The translations under genes and the position numbers were made by a program. DNA of 37,719 nucleotides, taken from the IMG/VR virus record IMGVR_UViG_3300036978_000587, positions 1 through 37,719 of that record; one strand, 5' to 3'. The notes under the pieces are model-generated. The model saw nothing but the letters and a program-made list of their open reading frames with translations. It was not told where the DNA came from and did not search any database. This DNA comes from a virus. This document shows positions 36,973-37,719 of the stretch, in pieces. Numbering within the stretch: position 1 is the stretch's first letter; each line of letters opens with the position of its first letter.

Positions 36973-37719
36973 TCAAGTGTTTTGTGGCGGCTGTGAAGCG
37001 GCGATCTTGCCGCCTTGCGCTTGCGTCAGGTCCGTTACATTCACCTTCAACCCCTTGATCGCCTGATCGGAACCAACCACCAACCGCCCGGAAAACACGC
37101 CGTTGCGCGGGGCGCTGATTTGGATCGGCCGCAAGGGGGGTTCCGCCGCCATGCCGCGATCGAAAACGCTGAGCGTATCGCAGGGACCGCAGTTCCATAC
37201 CTGGATCCGACGGGTCACCGCCGTTCCCGCTGGCGATACGGTCAAGCGCGCGTTCAGTAAGCCCACCGGCGGCCAGCCTGCGAAAAACGAACCGTATCCG
37301 CCGGTTAACACCCGGGCATTCACCGGCGCGGCATGGGTTTCGACGGCAATGACATTTACGCCCTTGCGTAACACGGCGGCTGGAATCTGCACGTCTCGCA
37401 GTTGCCGGTTGCGCAGCGCCAGGCGATTCGCATTCTTATCGTCATCGGTTGCCAGCACCTTGCCCTGCGGTGTCAGGAAGGCTTCCTCGGGGTAGTCCAT
37501 GGCCGGCGAGGCCAGGTCCGGTCTCTTATCCGGCATGTCGCCGCGGGCCACTTCCTGTCCGTTGACATAGACGACGACCCCGCCCCAGTAATCCAGCGAG
37601 AGGACGCAGGCCTTCACCTGAGCGGGATCATTGATCTCGAATCGGGTGCGCGCCAGCAGCAGAACCGTACTGTAAATGTTGTAGCAATTGTCCGACCCGA
37701 CCGGACCGCCGTTGGGATG
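36973..37719 (-). CDS. Host gene, C-terminal part (249 aa seen; carbohydrate-acting-enzyme-style protein)
   Basis: An open frame enters from the right edge on the minus strand and ends at 36973. It is beta-rich (YWGGVVVYVNGQEVARG, GVNVIAVETHAAPVNARVLT, LKVNVTDLTQAQGG), like galactose-binding and accessory beta domains of large enzymes of PVC bacteria. The end (IAASQPPQNT, stop) looks abrupt after a strand-like stretch. The gene may have been truncated by the insertion, or this may be its natural end. The left flank did not show a convincing continuation in any minus-strand frame. Confidence 0.6.
   Translation of the reverse strand, partial: HPNGGPVGSDNCYNIYSTVLLLARTRFEINDPAQVKACVLSLDYWGGVVVYVNGQEVARGDMPDKRPDLASPAMDYPEEAFLTPQGKVLATDDDKNANRLALRNRQLRDVQIPAAVLRKGVNVIAVETHAAPVNARVLTGGYGSFFAGWPPVGLLNARLTVSPAGTAVTRRIQVWNCGPCDTLSVFDRGMAAEPPLRPIQISAPRNGVFSGRLVVGSDQAIKGLKVNVTDLTQAQGGKIAASQPPQNT

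Noticed and set aside
36991-37003. TGAAGCGGCG, the same as the start of the Mu right end
   Set aside because: It lies in the wrong orientation and inside the host-gene frame, so it is a chance match.

Overview
The window is an almost complete Mu-like transposable prophage of about 37 kb with short host flanks. The case rests on a MuA-type DDE transposase, a MuB-type AAA+ ATPase and Gam, together with Mu-family head genes (gp27, gp28, gp29, F, G, I/Z, T, gp36). No tail sheath gene is visible, the tape measure is short (548 aa) and there is a single tube-like protein. A non-contractile tail in the manner of the B3/D3112 group is therefore more likely than a Mu myovirus tail. The host is probably a PVC-group bacterium close to Kiritimatiellota/Lentisphaerota. 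That is inferred from the GC-rich sequence, Asn/Thr-rich secreted-style proteins, abundant short tandem repeats between genes and the style of the truncated flanking gene; it is not proven.

Layout. A switch at 28.66-28.71 kb separates two divergent arms. The left arm (minus strand, read from 28.66 kb down to about 0.1 kb) has four parts. First come a Ner-like regulator and accessory early genes: a PAPS-reductase-like protein, a ParB-like protein and several very small ORFs. Then come transposase A, B, Gam, an ASCH protein and a run of small phage proteins including two tandem Cys-rich paralogues and a Lar-like protein. Next are the head genes F, G, I/Z, a decoration-like protein and T. Last are the tail genes, a 1348-aa fibre, a Gly-rich protein and two terminal small ORFs. 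The right arm (plus strand, 28.71 to 36.86 kb) carries a Xre/CI-like repressor, a membrane zinc-ribbon protein, a promoter-RNA-terminator unit, two unknown genes, a lysis-position cassette whose enzyme is a patatin-like phospholipase, and the packaging genes gp27, gp28 and gp29.

In Mu the lysis, packaging and F-G-I-T genes form one late block. Here that block is broken between portal and F, and the halves lie on opposite arms and strands. Ungapped 43-nt inverted repeats at 92-134 and 36852-36894 look like transposase-binding ends. The right flank is a host minus-strand gene; a short plus-strand frame enters from the left edge. I could not fix the exact termini or a 5-bp target duplication by eye.

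The observations I would follow up first are: (1) a possible phage small RNA or attenuator at 29627-29812; (2) patatin in place of an endolysin; (3) Sec-type or membrane-anchor N-termini on several virion-position proteins; (4) an apparent D-E-E catalytic triad in the transposase; (5) the PAPS-reductase/ParB pair; (6) a 67-nt duplication that gives the Lar-like gene the N-terminus of gpF; and (7) the split late block.
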